Shown one piece after another: positions 17,894 to 26,717 of a DNA stretch of 64,000 nucleotides (position 1 is its first letter; each line of letters opens with the position of its first letter). The DNA is from Photobacterium kishitanii (GTDB lineage: Bacteria > Pseudomonadota > Gammaproteobacteria > Enterobacterales > Vibrionaceae): assembly GCF_003026355.1 (NCBI RefSeq), contig NZ_PYON01000012.1, positions 85,209 through 149,208 of the forward strand, written 5' to 3'. Below the pieces are notes generated by a model that saw only the letters and a list, made by a program, of their open reading frames with translations, made no database searches and had not been told where the DNA came from. Both the position numbers and the translations under genes were made by a program.

Positions 17894-19357
17894 ATGAAAA
17901 AACTCCCTTTATTAGCTTGTGCAATTGCTAGTTTACTTGGCACTCAAGCTGCAAATGCATGTACAACTTTACTTGTTGGTAACCAAGCCTCAACTAATGG
18001 TGCCTACTACATGGCACGTAACGAAGATTATAAGGCCGTATGGGCTAAACACTTCGTACTCCACCCTCGTACCATTAATGAAAAGGGTGAGTTCCACTCA
18101 AACACTGACCGTTTTACCTATCCTTATCCTAAAGTGTCGCTGGCTTATACCTCGATGCAAGACTGGGATACCCATGATCAAACAATGGGCGAAGTTGGTT
18201 TAAACTCAGCGGGCGTTGGCATTACCTCAACAGAAAGTTTAACCAATCGTAAAGCTGCACTTACTGTTGATCCTTATATCCAAAATGGCATTAATGAAGA
18301 TTCAATAGAAAACGTGATTTTACCTCGTATTCACAGTGCTAGAGAAGGTGTTGAGTTACTAGGTAAAATCATTGAAGAGCGTGGCGCATCGCAAGGCTTT
18401 GGAGTTGGATTTATTGACAAAACAGGTATTTGGTATTTAGAAACCGGCAGTGGTCACCAATGGATGGCACGTAAAATCCCTAATGATGCCTATTTTATCT
18501 CAGGTAATCAGGCTCGTTTAGAAGAATACCTACCTCACAATAAGGATTATTTAGCATCGCCTAATTTAGTTTCTTTTGCAGAGCAACATGGTTTATATGT
18601 TGCAAAAACCAATAAACCATTTAATTTCCACGATGCTTATGGCACCACTGGCGGCCAAGAAAATATCACTTACAACTACCCTCGAGTTTGGATTGCACAG
18701 CATATTCTTAACCCTGGGCTTAAAACACAAGTTGATCGTGACCAACAAAATTACCCTGTGTTTTTAACCCCAACACATAAGATCTCTCTTCAAAAAGTTG
18801 AAGCTATTATGCGTAACCATTACCAAGGTACAGCTATGGATCCGTACGCCAATAAGGATCCCCTTGGTCACTACCGTCCAATCTCAGTATTCCGTTGCGC
18901 TGAATCACATATTATTGAAGTACGCCCAAACCTACCTATTGCTATTGGTGAAACAGAATACATCAATCTTGGGATGACTGCGCTTGGGGTTTATATTCCA
19001 TTCTATCAAGGTACAACTAAAATTCCGTACGGTTATGATATTGGTACCGATGTTGCCAGCAACGGCTCTATTTTCTGGGATATGCGTAAACTGCAGACAT
19101 TAGGTATGGCTAATTGGAAACAAAATGAACCCATTATTCGTGCTGCCTATGATAAATATGAAGCCGATACAGCTATTGCTCAGAAAAAAATGGAACAAAA
19201 ATACTTAGCTATTTATAAACAACATCCAAAAGAAGCGACTGCTTTAATTAATAAATTCGAGAAAACAGCAACAGATAATGCGCTTAAAGTCACTAACGAA
19301 ATATTCACTACACTGACTCAAAAAGCAGATATGGCATCGCATTTCGCTGGCGCTTAA
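17894..19357 (+). CDS. Secreted C69 family dipeptidase
   Basis: A 487-aa Ntn-hydrolase of peptidase family C69 (PipD-like). A signal peptide of 22 residues ends in ANA and is followed directly by Cys23 of CTTLLVGNQAS, the expected N-terminal nucleophile, with YMARNEDY after it. So signal-peptide cleavage alone could expose the active residue. Other blocks are GEVGLNSAGVGIT and ESLTNRKA, and EDSIENVILPRIHSAREGVELLG. It would cleave dipeptides in the periplasm or outside. A strong terminator follows, and the gene is monocistronic. Confidence 0.92.
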   Translation: MKKLPLLACAIASLLGTQAANACTTLLVGNQASTNGAYYMARNEDYKAVWAKHFVLHPRTINEKGEFHSNTDRFTYPYPKVSLAYTSMQDWDTHDQTMGEVGLNSAGVGITSTESLTNRKAALTVDPYIQNGINEDSIENVILPRIHSAREGVELLGKIIEERGASQGFGVGFIDKTGIWYLETGSGHQWMARKIPNDAYFISGNQARLEEYLPHNKDYLASPNLVSFAEQHGLYVAKTNKPFNFHDAYGTTGGQENITYNYPRVWIAQHILNPGLKTQVDRDQQNYPVFLTPTHKISLQKVEAIMRNHYQGTAMDPYANKDPLGHYRPISVFRCAESHIIEVRPNLPIAIGETEYINLGMTALGVYIPFYQGTTKIPYGYDIGTDVASNGSIFWDMRKLQTLGMANWKQNEPIIRAAYDKYEADTAIAQKKMEQKYLAIYKQHPKEATALINKFEKTATDNALKVTNEIFTTLTQKADMASHFAGA

Positions 19358-19392
19358 GTACTTAGTCAACACTGATACTCAATGCCGCCATT

Positions 19393-19426
19393 AAAAGCGC
19401 TAACCTAAAAAGTTAGCGCTTTTTTA
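19393..19426 (+). terminator. Rho-independent terminator
   Basis: Stem AAGCGCTAAC / GTTAGCGCTT with a short loop and a T6 tract, after the dipeptidase gene. Confidence 0.9.
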
Positions 19427-19532
19427 TGATCCTCAGTTTTCAGTGTGTCATGTCAGTAAACTCAAACAAATGATATCTCTACGAACGGTTTACGTTATAA
19501 TCGCCGTCCAGCTCAACAATAAATAGCGTGAT

Positions 19533-20666
19533 ATGTACCAACTTACGTTTTCATTTGAAGAATTTCTTGCCGAGTTTTGGCAAAAGAAACCAACCATCAT
19601 TAAAGGTGGTTTTAAAAATTTTGTCGATCCCATTACACCTGATGAACTAGCAGGATTAGCAATGGAAGAAGAGGTTGATTCGCGCTATATCGCTAAATTA
19701 GCCGATACTTGGGATGTTCGTCATGGACCACTGACATTTGATGACACCCCTGAAGATAATTGGTCATTTATTGTTCAAGCCGCTAACCATTGGCATGAAG
19801 GTGCAGCACAATTAATTACACCATTTCGTCAATTACCCGGATGGTTACTTGACGATTTAATGATCAGTTACTCTACTCCTGGCGGCGGTGTTGGGCCACA
19901 TATTGATCAGTATGATGTATTTATTACGCAAGGTTCAGGCAAACGTCATTGGCGCGTAGGACCGAAGAAAGATGATTATGAAGAAGAATTCCGTCATCCA
20001 GCACTACGCCAAATCAAAGGCTTTGACCCTATTATTGATGATATTCTAGAGCCCGGTGATATTTTATATATTCCACCAGGCTTTCCTCATGATGGTTACG
20101 CAATTGAAACCTCAATGAGTTTCTCTGTCGGGTTTCGATCACCTAAAAAACAAGAATTATTAAGTAGTTTTGCCGATTTTGTGATTGCTAATGATATTGG
20201 TGATGTGCACTATCATAATCCTATGCTTCCAGCCCGCGCTAACAACGGTGCCATTTTACCTGCAGAAGCAAAAGATCTTGAAAATATGATGCGTAGTTTG
20301 CTTGATCACCCACAACTATTAAAACAATGGATGGGTGAGCATTTAACTCAGAATCGTCATGAACTAGATATAATGGCTTCTGAACCGCCATGGCAAAATA
20401 ATGAGACTTATCAGTTCTTAGAAGATGGCGAAGCATTTAAGCGTATCGGTGGTTTACGTGCATTTTACCATCCAGATCAGGCACACATTCTATACATCAA
20501 CGGTGATCAATATCAATTACCGCCAGAATGTGCTGATGCCGCTAAATTATTGTGTGATGAAGAACAAGTAACCTATGCTCAATTGGGTGAACAACTTGAT
20601 CATCCAGCATTTTTAGCCATGCTAACCCAATTAATTAACCTTGGTTATTGGTACCCTGTCGAATAA
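19533..20666 (+). CDS. roxA: 50S ribosomal protein L16 arginine hydroxylase (RoxA)
   Basis: A 377-aa JmjC-type 2-oxoglutarate/Fe(II) oxygenase (YcfD/RoxA) that hydroxylates an arginine of ribosomal protein L16. The iron triad is His123 and Asp125 in GPHIDQYDVF and His186 in FPHDGYAIET. The GGGVGPH loop, SGKRHWRVGP and ILEPGDILYIPPGFPHDGYA blocks match the family, and the C-terminal winged-helix dimerisation region (about 300-377) is present. Length is close to the E. coli enzyme. It has its own terminator. Confidence 0.95.
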   Translation: MYQLTFSFEEFLAEFWQKKPTIIKGGFKNFVDPITPDELAGLAMEEEVDSRYIAKLADTWDVRHGPLTFDDTPEDNWSFIVQAANHWHEGAAQLITPFRQLPGWLLDDLMISYSTPGGGVGPHIDQYDVFITQGSGKRHWRVGPKKDDYEEEFRHPALRQIKGFDPIIDDILEPGDILYIPPGFPHDGYAIETSMSFSVGFRSPKKQELLSSFADFVIANDIGDVHYHNPMLPARANNGAILPAEAKDLENMMRSLLDHPQLLKQWMGEHLTQNRHELDIMASEPPWQNNETYQFLEDGEAFKRIGGLRAFYHPDQAHILYINGDQYQLPPECADAAKLLCDEEQVTYAQLGEQLDHPAFLAMLTQLINLGYWYPVE

Positions 20667-20675
20667 GCACTCAAC

Positions 20676-20707
20676 AATAAGAGAGGCCATTGCCTCTCTT
20701 ATTTTTC
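20676..20707. terminator. Bidirectional terminator between roxA and marR-type gene
   Basis: Perfect stem AATAAGAGAGGC / GCCTCTCTTATT with loop CATT and a T-run on + and a matching A-run context on -. It slightly overlaps the 3' end of the minus-strand gene. Confidence 0.9.
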
Positions 20708-21283
20708 TTTAGCCCGTCGCTGATGCTCGACACAAATCAGTGTTATATCGTCAGATGTTAATGGTAATTGAGTTAACCCACACACATAGCCATTATTGAC
20801 ATGAAGATGGTGCTGACAAGTAGAACACACCCCAAAAGAACGATATTGATGTTGTTTTTGCATTGATGCTAATAATAAGATTAATTGTTGCTGTAATAAT
20901 TCAGGATCAAATTCCGAGTTTTCCCCCTCTAAACCCGAACAGGCAGATAACAACTTCGCAGACGGAAAATAATCATCCAATAATTGACGCCCTTTTGCGG
21001 TCATTATTAGATGCATTACACGTTTATCAGTACAATCAGCAACTTTCTCAATATATCCCTTTGTTTCTAAAACTTTAATTGTCTGAGATACCGTACCTTT
21101 CGTTAAGCCTAAAAACTCAGTGACAGCTTTGGGCGTATTAGAAAAACGGTTACAAATTGACAAATAATACAAAGCATCAAACTGAACTGGCTGCAAACCA
21201 TGTTCAATAAGCCCCGTTCGCATTTCTACTCTGATCAAGTTACCGATACGATCAAGTAACTGTTGAATAATAATTATGTCCAT
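20699..21283 (-). CDS. MarR family regulator with C-terminal cysteine cluster
   Basis: A 194-aa regulator. Residues about 30-110 form a MarR winged helix-turn-helix (AVTEFLGLTKGTVSQTIKVLETKGYI, then CTDKRVMHLIMTAKG wing). The C-terminal 50 residues add CSTCQHH, VCGL and ICVEHQRR, a four-cysteine/histidine group that looks like a metal or redox site; this extension is not standard for MarR proteins. It is divergent from the secreted-protein gene at 21407, and two copies of a palindrome in the shared gap are likely its operators. The effector is unknown. Confidence 0.88.
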   Translation of the reverse strand: MDIIIIQQLLDRIGNLIRVEMRTGLIEHGLQPVQFDALYYLSICNRFSNTPKAVTEFLGLTKGTVSQTIKVLETKGYIEKVADCTDKRVMHLIMTAKGRQLLDDYFPSAKLLSACSGLEGENSEFDPELLQQQLILLLASMQKQHQYRSFGVCSTCQHHLHVNNGYVCGLTQLPLTSDDITLICVEHQRRAKEK

Positions 21284-21293
21284 AAGTTAATAG

Positions 21294-21308
21294 TATCGAC
21301 TCAAAACA
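21294..21308 (-). promoter_or_regulatory. MarR-type operator, copy 1
   Basis: GTATCGACTCAAAAC, one base from the near-palindrome GTATYGASTCRATAC that recurs at 21349. It lies 11 nt before the marR-type start, so it is well placed for autoregulation. Confidence 0.6.
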
Positions 21309-21312
21309 ATAT

Positions 21313-21341
21313 TGACAACTGTCTTGTTATGTTCTTATATA
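21313..21341 (+). promoter_or_regulatory. Promoter of the secreted-protein gene
   Basis: Perfect -35 TTGACA (21313-21318), 17-nt spacer, -10 TTATAT (21336-21341), just upstream of operator copy 2. Confidence 0.65.
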
Positions 21342-21348
21342 AATATAG

Positions 21349-21363
21349 TATTGAGTCGATACC
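21349..21363 (+). promoter_or_regulatory. MarR-type operator, copy 2
   Basis: GTATTGAGTCGATAC, a 15-bp near-perfect palindrome with 12-bp identity, in inverted orientation, to the site at 21294. It would overlap the transcription start of the + promoter at 21313-21341, fitting repression. Confidence 0.65.
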
Positions 21364-21406
21364 ATAATAATATGAACATCACTCAATTCACACAACGGAG
21401 GATGTC

Positions 21407-22168
21407 ATGAACACTTCAACCAACCATAAAACGATGCTGGCCATCATGGTCACTGCAGTATTCACTTTTTCAGGTTCCGTTTCTGCCCATTCAATCCACA
21501 CCGGTGGTATTCAAACCCAAACCAATAGTCAGGCACTTGCACCCTTTGACATTATTCATACTAAAGTCACCACTCAAGGTAATGTGGCTACTTTTCATAT
21601 TGCAGTCTCAGGCAATGCAGGAGAAATTACCCCAACGCCTATTGGTAAATTAGCGGGAAGTGATGTTTTCTCATATGTATGGCCATTAACATTAAATAGC
21701 CATGCGGTAGGTTTTGAAAAAGATGCTGGTATCTTAGCGTTAGCTATCACCTCTCATCCCGATTTTGATGACACACCACTTTATGATGAGAATGGCGATG
21801 GTAACAAAGCTAACGACGGTAATATATGGCATAGCCACTGGGTTGTTTTAGCACCCAATGAAAAATGTGGTCCTAATGCCCTCGGTGTCGTTGATATTCC
21901 AAAAGGTGAAAAACCAATGCTACCTAAAACATGGCCAGGATTACCGCTATTAATTGACAGTCCTAATTACCAACCTGAGTTCCGAGGTCATGATCTTAAC
22001 GTTAAAGTAAGATTTAACAATATTGAATCTCTTAAAAGCGCTAACTTTGATGGTGTAACTGCAGGATTAAGGATCAATACAAGTGCACATTCACCGCTAT
22101 TATGTGTGAAAAATGTCTTTGATGTTGCTTCTGGTGATTTGAGCCTACCCGGAAAAACGAATCACTAA
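21407..22168 (+). CDS. Secreted protein of unknown function
   Basis: A 253-aa protein with a signal peptide (residues 1-27, SVSAH). The mature part is rich in His and Asp: HSIHTGG at its start, ITSHPDFDDTP, and DENGDGNKANDG, which resembles a calcium loop, followed by IWHSHWVVL. Two cysteines (EKCGP and LLCVK) may form a disulfide. I cannot name a function. A GGAGG Shine-Dalgarno and a strong promoter precede it, and it appears to be controlled by the divergent MarR-type regulator. A metal- or calcium-binding periplasmic role is only a guess. Confidence 0.75.
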   Translation: MNTSTNHKTMLAIMVTAVFTFSGSVSAHSIHTGGIQTQTNSQALAPFDIIHTKVTTQGNVATFHIAVSGNAGEITPTPIGKLAGSDVFSYVWPLTLNSHAVGFEKDAGILALAITSHPDFDDTPLYDENGDGNKANDGNIWHSHWVVLAPNEKCGPNALGVVDIPKGEKPMLPKTWPGLPLLIDSPNYQPEFRGHDLNVKVRFNNIESLKSANFDGVTAGLRINTSAHSPLLCVKNVFDVASGDLSLPGKTNH

Positions 22169-22201
22169 CCATTATCTGTGACATATCTTATCAATAAAGA
22201 A

Positions 22202-22239
22202 ATCAACCTTACCTCTCTAACAATTCGAGTAAGGTTGAT
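22202..22239. terminator. Bidirectional hairpin
   Basis: Stem ATCAACCTTAC / GTAAGGTTGAT, with an extra CTC/GAG pair, between the secreted-protein gene and the BCCT carrier gene. Confidence 0.75.
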
Positions 22240-22246
22240 ATCAAGA

Positions 22247-23710
22247 TTATGACGAGCTATAAGTCGCTTGACTACGTTGCCACCAAAATACTATTTTATG
22301 GTAAACAACCACCAATATTTGAGTGATCATCACCAATATAAATGGAATAGCGCCTACAATTGCTACCTGCTTATTAAGATCAACATTATTAATTATTGCT
22401 AACGCTATTCCCATCGTCACAACAATAATTGACCAACAAATCTTACTGCTAGTTCGAGTATCATCCATTAACATACACGCAGAATAAATTGCAGAGTCTG
22501 AACTCGATATTACAAACGTCAGTAGCAATAGTAATGCTGCTGTCGACAATACGTCACTCATTGGTAACTGAGCAAAAAAAGTAAACAACCCCTTGGTATA
22601 ATCTTGATTTACAGCTTGCACGACTTCAGTAAGATAGCTACTTTCAAACACCGCACCAGCAAAACCAGAGAACCACATAATGGATGCTAATGTTGGTATA
22701 AAAATAGTACAAATTAAGAACTGTCTCACCGTACGCCCACGGCTAATTCGAGCAATAAATGGCCCGACAAATGGCGCCCAAGAGATCCACCAAATTAAAT
22801 AAATAACAGTCCAGCCTTGGCTCCACTTTTCGCCCCCCTCAATAGCAGCCAACGAAACTTGTGGCAATAAAACAATATAGGCAGTTATTGAACTCATCAT
22901 TCGCCCTGCGACGGCAAAAATATCAACATTAACCAATACAAAACCAAAAATTGCCACCATAAGCCACATATTAAAACAACTAAGTCGCTTAATACCTTTT
23001 TTAAGCCCTAGCGCACTTGAGACCATGAACAACGTACCGACAACTACCGTCAATACTACGCGCATAGCTGTCAAATCTTGTTCGATACCCGTAACACTTC
23101 GAATTCCTTGTTCAACCAAAGCCATCGTATTTGCTAGAACACCAGCAATGCCAAACAAAATAGCTAAAACCGCAATTAAATCGACAATAGCTAACCATTT
23201 AGGCCGTTCAGATTTGGATAATGATGCACTGATCCTCATTGGTCTTTTATTGATATATACCTGCCACCCAATAAGAAGACCAGCCAAGGCATACAAGCCC
23301 CAAGCATGGATCCCCCAATGAAAATAAGTAAGCCCTAAAGCTGCATCTTTAGGATCTCCGTCATACGTTATTGGAGGCATATTTGAAAAATGGTAGATAG
23401 GTTCTGCCACTCCCCAAAACACTAATCCTGAGCCCATTCCTGTAGTAAACAGCATCACTAACCATGTCACGATACCAAATTCTGGCGCTTCATCACCGAG
23501 TGTCGTTTTACCTAAAGGTGATATACAAAGTGCAAAACAAATTACCAACACCACTGTTGAAAACAAAATCACATAATCATCCATTTCAGTGATTACAGCT
23601 TCTGTTACTGAGGCTAATTGATAAACGCTAAATTGCGGAAAAAAAATAAAGAGCACAGCAATAAATGCTGCAATAAAAATGAATAAACGAGGTTGGAAGT
23701 TTACATCCAT
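22247..23710 (-). CDS. BCCT family betaine/choline/carnitine-type transporter
   Basis: A 487-aa membrane protein with twelve helices of the BCCT fold. Family marks are TTGMGSGLVFWGVAEP, HWGIHAWGLYALAGLL and WISWAPFVGPFIARISRGRTVRQF. The substrate-helix motif reads GMGSG rather than the GMGIG of sodium-coupled betaine carriers, so substrate and coupling are open. It lacks the long charged termini of osmoregulated BetP. The ATG at 23710 is used; a TTG at 23722 is also in frame. It likely imports a quaternary amine or related zwitterion. Confidence 0.9.
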   Translation of the reverse strand: MDVNFQPRLFIFIAAFIAVLFIFFPQFSVYQLASVTEAVITEMDDYVILFSTVVLVICFALCISPLGKTTLGDEAPEFGIVTWLVMLFTTGMGSGLVFWGVAEPIYHFSNMPPITYDGDPKDAALGLTYFHWGIHAWGLYALAGLLIGWQVYINKRPMRISASLSKSERPKWLAIVDLIAVLAILFGIAGVLANTMALVEQGIRSVTGIEQDLTAMRVVLTVVVGTLFMVSSALGLKKGIKRLSCFNMWLMVAIFGFVLVNVDIFAVAGRMMSSITAYIVLLPQVSLAAIEGGEKWSQGWTVIYLIWWISWAPFVGPFIARISRGRTVRQFLICTIFIPTLASIMWFSGFAGAVFESSYLTEVVQAVNQDYTKGLFTFFAQLPMSDVLSTAALLLLLTFVISSSDSAIYSACMLMDDTRTSSKICWSIIVVTMGIALAIINNVDLNKQVAIVGAIPFILVMITQILVVVYHKIVFWWQRSQATYSSS

Positions 23711-23944
23711 GTAGGTTACCAATAATCATCAAAATATTAACAATAAAGTTACTTTGTCAAATCGTACCAACCCTGTCCATAACACTATTGAAACAATTTT
23801 CATATTAGGGATCTTTGTCACTTTTCAGAAGGGAGCCGTAAGTCTTATATAGATAAAGATTCATTTATAACAGAGGGTTAAACATAGTTCACAATTGAGC
23901 TGAGCCACAATCATCATCACTAATTAGTATTTATCTAAACATAT

Positions 23945-24364
23945 TTATATGAAACGATCATTTATATCTGCCGTTGGTAATAAACATTGGCTATGTTTCC
24001 CAAACAGCGCATATCTATTTTTAGCTATTTTTTTATAAATAAAATCACGAATAAATACTGGAATATATTTCAATAAACTAAAGTAACGCCACTTTCCACC
24101 CAAAAGCTCACTAATAGCAAAAATAGCATTACTACGTTCAAAAACGATACCATTTGAGATTAAAACTACAGTTTCATTTTTAAGCGCATCGATCTGATAT
24201 CGTTGCTGCAAATAGACGCCTGTAGCAGATTGAGCCGAACAAAATGAAAATAGCCGCTGCGGGTCTCTTTTTATAATAAATAACACTGAGCTTTCACATA
24301 AATGACAAATACCATCAAAAATAACGATATTTGGGGCGACTTGGCTGTTATCGTTAATATCCAC
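23945..24364 (-). CDS. DCC family thiol-disulfide oxidoreductase-like protein (DUF393)
   Basis: A 139-aa protein of the DCC/DUF393 family. The signature is IFDGICHLCESSVLFIIKRD, a DGxCxxC thioredoxin-like motif at about 16-23, followed by FSFCSAQS and the YALFGKHSQCLLP end. The redox partner and pathway are unknown. Translation starts at a GTG with AGAGAA upstream. No operon partner is evident. Confidence 0.88.
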   Translation of the reverse strand: MDINDNSQVAPNIVIFDGICHLCESSVLFIIKRDPQRLFSFCSAQSATGVYLQQRYQIDALKNETVVLISNGIVFERSNAIFAISELLGGKWRYFSLLKYIPVFIRDFIYKKIAKNRYALFGKHSQCLLPTADINDRFI

Positions 24365-24433
24365 AATAGATTCTCTATTCAGCTTACCTCAAACAATAAC
24401 AACAGATTAATCATGAAATAGATATCTTTAACT

Positions 24434-24470
24434 TAAAAAAAAGAGCTAACACAATGGTTAACTCTTATTT
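24434..24470 (-). terminator. Terminator of the flavin oxidoreductase gene
   Basis: On the minus strand the stem AAGAGTTAAC / GTTAGCTCTT (one mismatch) is followed by a T8 run, 25 nt past the stop at 24495. Confidence 0.8.
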
Positions 24471-24494
24471 AGGTGAAATAGATAATAACGTAAA

Positions 24495-25607
24495 TTATAA
24501 CCGTGCTAATTCAGCTTTACGGTTTTTATTTACCACACAAAAATTACCACGACGGGTGCGACACTTTGAGCATCGTTCACATTCAACGTCAGCTTTATAA
24601 CCCTCTAACCAACGCTTAATTAGTTTTGGCTCAGACAGTAATGGTCGTGAAAGTGCAAAAAATTCGATGCCCGTATTATTCGCCATTGCTTCAATAGCAT
24701 CGAATTCACTTAAACCGCCAACCGTAATAACGGGTACATCAACATCTTGACTGATCACATCACCATATTGATGGAAGTAACCTTCAGGCTCAATGGTATA
24801 GCCATCGTAAGACTCACCAACCATAGTGTCAGCTTTACCATGGACATTCCCTGAAATAATAATTGCATCAACACCAACAGCTTCTAGTTTTTTACAAATT
24901 AGGCGAGTATCAGCAAACGTTAACCCACCATCAAAAAATTCAGATGCGGTTAGTTTAACTAAAATAGGATAATCATCACCGACTAAGGTTCTAATTTTAG
25001 AGTAAATTTCTAATAAGAACCGCATACGGTTTTCAAGGCTACCACCATATTGGTCATCACGTTGATTATAATATGGGCTTAAAAATTGGTTAATTAAATA
25101 AGTATGTGCGGCATGAATTTCAACCCCATCAAAACCCGCATCTTGTGCACGTTTAGTGGCTAATGCAAAGGCTTCAACAATATAATCAATATCAGCTTGA
25201 GTCATCGCCTGACCCAACGTTTGCGTACCTTTTTCACACACAGCACTGGGTGCAAAAATCACGCGCTCGCCAACATTATAGGTTGTTTTAGTACCACCAT
25301 AAGCAAGTTGCATAACAATTTTAGCGTCGTATTGGTGAACAAGATCGGTTAACTTTTGATATTCTGCGATAAAAGAATCGTTATACATGCCCATCATACC
25401 GGCATTAGGCTTTTCTTCTTCGACAATATTTGCATAACCCGTTACGATCAGCCCGACTTCCCCTTGCGCAAGTTCTTCATAAATAGCATAAAGTTTATCG
25501 GTCATATGGCCATCTTCTGTTGCCATATTTTCCCATGTTGCACTACGAACAAAGCGGTTTTTTAATGCCATGTTACCAATACGGGTTTCTGTAAACAAAG
25601 TACTCAA
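24495..25607 (-). CDS. Old-yellow-enzyme type NADH:flavin oxidoreductase
   Basis: A 370-aa FMN-dependent TIM-barrel enzyme. Visible blocks are NRFVRSATWENMATEDGHMT, IVMQLAYGG, the catalytic HAAHTYLINQFLSPYYNQRDDQYGGSLENRMRF segment and the phosphate-binding VGGLSE. The C-terminus carries CERCSKCRTRRGNFC, a cysteine group seen in some family members. It reduces an activated alkene or related substrate using NAD(P)H. The start is a TTG with AGAGGA 6 nt upstream; no ATG suits. Confidence 0.92.
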   Translation of the reverse strand: MSTLFTETRIGNMALKNRFVRSATWENMATEDGHMTDKLYAIYEELAQGEVGLIVTGYANIVEEEKPNAGMMGMYNDSFIAEYQKLTDLVHQYDAKIVMQLAYGGTKTTYNVGERVIFAPSAVCEKGTQTLGQAMTQADIDYIVEAFALATKRAQDAGFDGVEIHAAHTYLINQFLSPYYNQRDDQYGGSLENRMRFLLEIYSKIRTLVGDDYPILVKLTASEFFDGGLTFADTRLICKKLEAVGVDAIIISGNVHGKADTMVGESYDGYTIEPEGYFHQYGDVISQDVDVPVITVGGLSEFDAIEAMANNTGIEFFALSRPLLSEPKLIKRWLEGYKADVECERCSKCRTRRGNFCVVNKNRKAELARL

Positions 25608-25661
25608 ATCAAATCCTCTTAAATATCGTTTCTTCTTAATTCACCAGCACCCAAAAAAGCC

Positions 25662-25693
25662 AAAAAGAACAGCACCTTAATACTGTTCTTTTT
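25662..25693 (-). terminator. Terminator of the 93-aa protein gene
   Basis: Perfect stem AAAAAGAACAG / CTGTTCTTTTT with T-rich flank on both strands, between two minus-strand genes. Confidence 0.8.
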
Positions 25694-25826
25694 ATAATAA
25701 GCGCTAAGCTGAAATGAATAATACCGCTAATATACCTAAAAATCCTTAATCTGGATTAAGATAATGTCACTTATATCAACTATATTCTTAAGAGCAATTT
25801 ACCGAATTACAGCATCACATCAGCCA

Positions 25827-26108
25827 TTACAAAATGCTAACACCTTCCGTTTCAAGCACGCTATTTGCACCAGCGCGATCAATGATTTTAACTAAAACAG
25901 ATTGAATTGTTTCATCTTCTCGAACATCATTCTCACTGGCAAACTTTTGCTCTTGAGGCTCAGCGCCCTCTTCAAGGGTAAATGTGACCACAACTTCAGT
26001 TGCAATATCAGCAGTCTTACCAAAATAAGCCAAAGATAGCTGAGGATAACCTTTAAAACCCTTCTTAACTTGCTTTGCTATGCGTTTTTTCGCTTTATCT
26101 ACATTCAT
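25827..26108 (-). CDS. Unknown 93-aa protein
   Basis: I do not recognise this family. The protein begins with a basic helix (MNVDKAKKRIAKQVKKGFKG) and continues with an acidic, beta-rich part (VVVTFTLEEGAEPQEQKF, NDVREDETIQSVLVKII). It has no signal peptide or membrane helix, so it is cytoplasmic. AAGAG precedes the ATG and a strong hairpin follows, so it is a genuine single-gene unit. Confidence 0.65.
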   Translation of the reverse strand: MNVDKAKKRIAKQVKKGFKGYPQLSLAYFGKTADIATEVVVTFTLEEGAEPQEQKFASENDVREDETIQSVLVKIIDRAGANSVLETEGVSIL

Positions 26109-26196
26109 AATTAACTCTTACTGGTTATTAAATAAAATCGAATAGTACCGAATCATAATACGTTGATTACATCAGTGATAATACCTAAATTAAGCG

Positions 26197-26667
26197 CTAA
26201 AGCATGGAAAACCAATAAGGTGGTGACCGTTTAGTCCATTTGGCAAACGCTGATTTATCACCTCTATAAAAATTTCGGTAAGCCGCTATCGCATCACCTT
26301 CAACTTTGAAATCATCTGGCATTGCTTGAACAAAAGGAGTAAGCCCGATTGCATCATATGAGAATGCTGAAATATCACTAAGAACGACAATCGATTTATG
26401 ATCATCTGGCTTATCGTAACGAAATTTGTACTCTTTATTTAATGCTAAGGTTAATGCTTTTAGCCATAAAAAATTATCGTATGATTGCTCAACCCACAGT
26501 ACACAAGGGTGATTAATGTGGGTCGATTTATAAGGCGTCGTAAATCCCTTTTTATTAAGAGCAGTACATAAAAGTTGCACACTCTCTAAAATCATTTTAA
26601 CCACATGTTGATCACAGTGGTATTGCGCACACTTTTCAATATCATCATCTAAAATAAAAATATTCAT
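26197..26667 (-). CDS. Conserved protein of a type also seen in large phages
   Basis: A 156-aa soluble protein beginning MNIFILDDDIEKCAQYHCDQHVVKMILE. The CDxHVVKMxLE motif, NHPCVLWV, LTPFVQAMPDDFK and the AYRNFYRGDKSAFAKWTKRSPPYWF end are familiar to me from uncharacterised bacterial and large-phage proteins, but I cannot give a proven function. AGGGAC sits before the ATG at 26667. Upstream bases were open in frame to 26820 but that would overlap the tRNA-editing gene and lacks a ribosome site. Possibly of phage origin. Confidence 0.7.
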   Translation of the reverse strand: MNIFILDDDIEKCAQYHCDQHVVKMILESVQLLCTALNKKGFTTPYKSTHINHPCVLWVEQSYDNFLWLKALTLALNKEYKFRYDKPDDHKSIVVLSDISAFSYDAIGLTPFVQAMPDDFKVEGDAIAAYRNFYRGDKSAFAKWTKRSPPYWFSML

Positions 26668-26717
26668 CGAATAGTCCCTTATTTGATGTACTTCTAGTTT
26701 AGAAGAAAATATGAATG

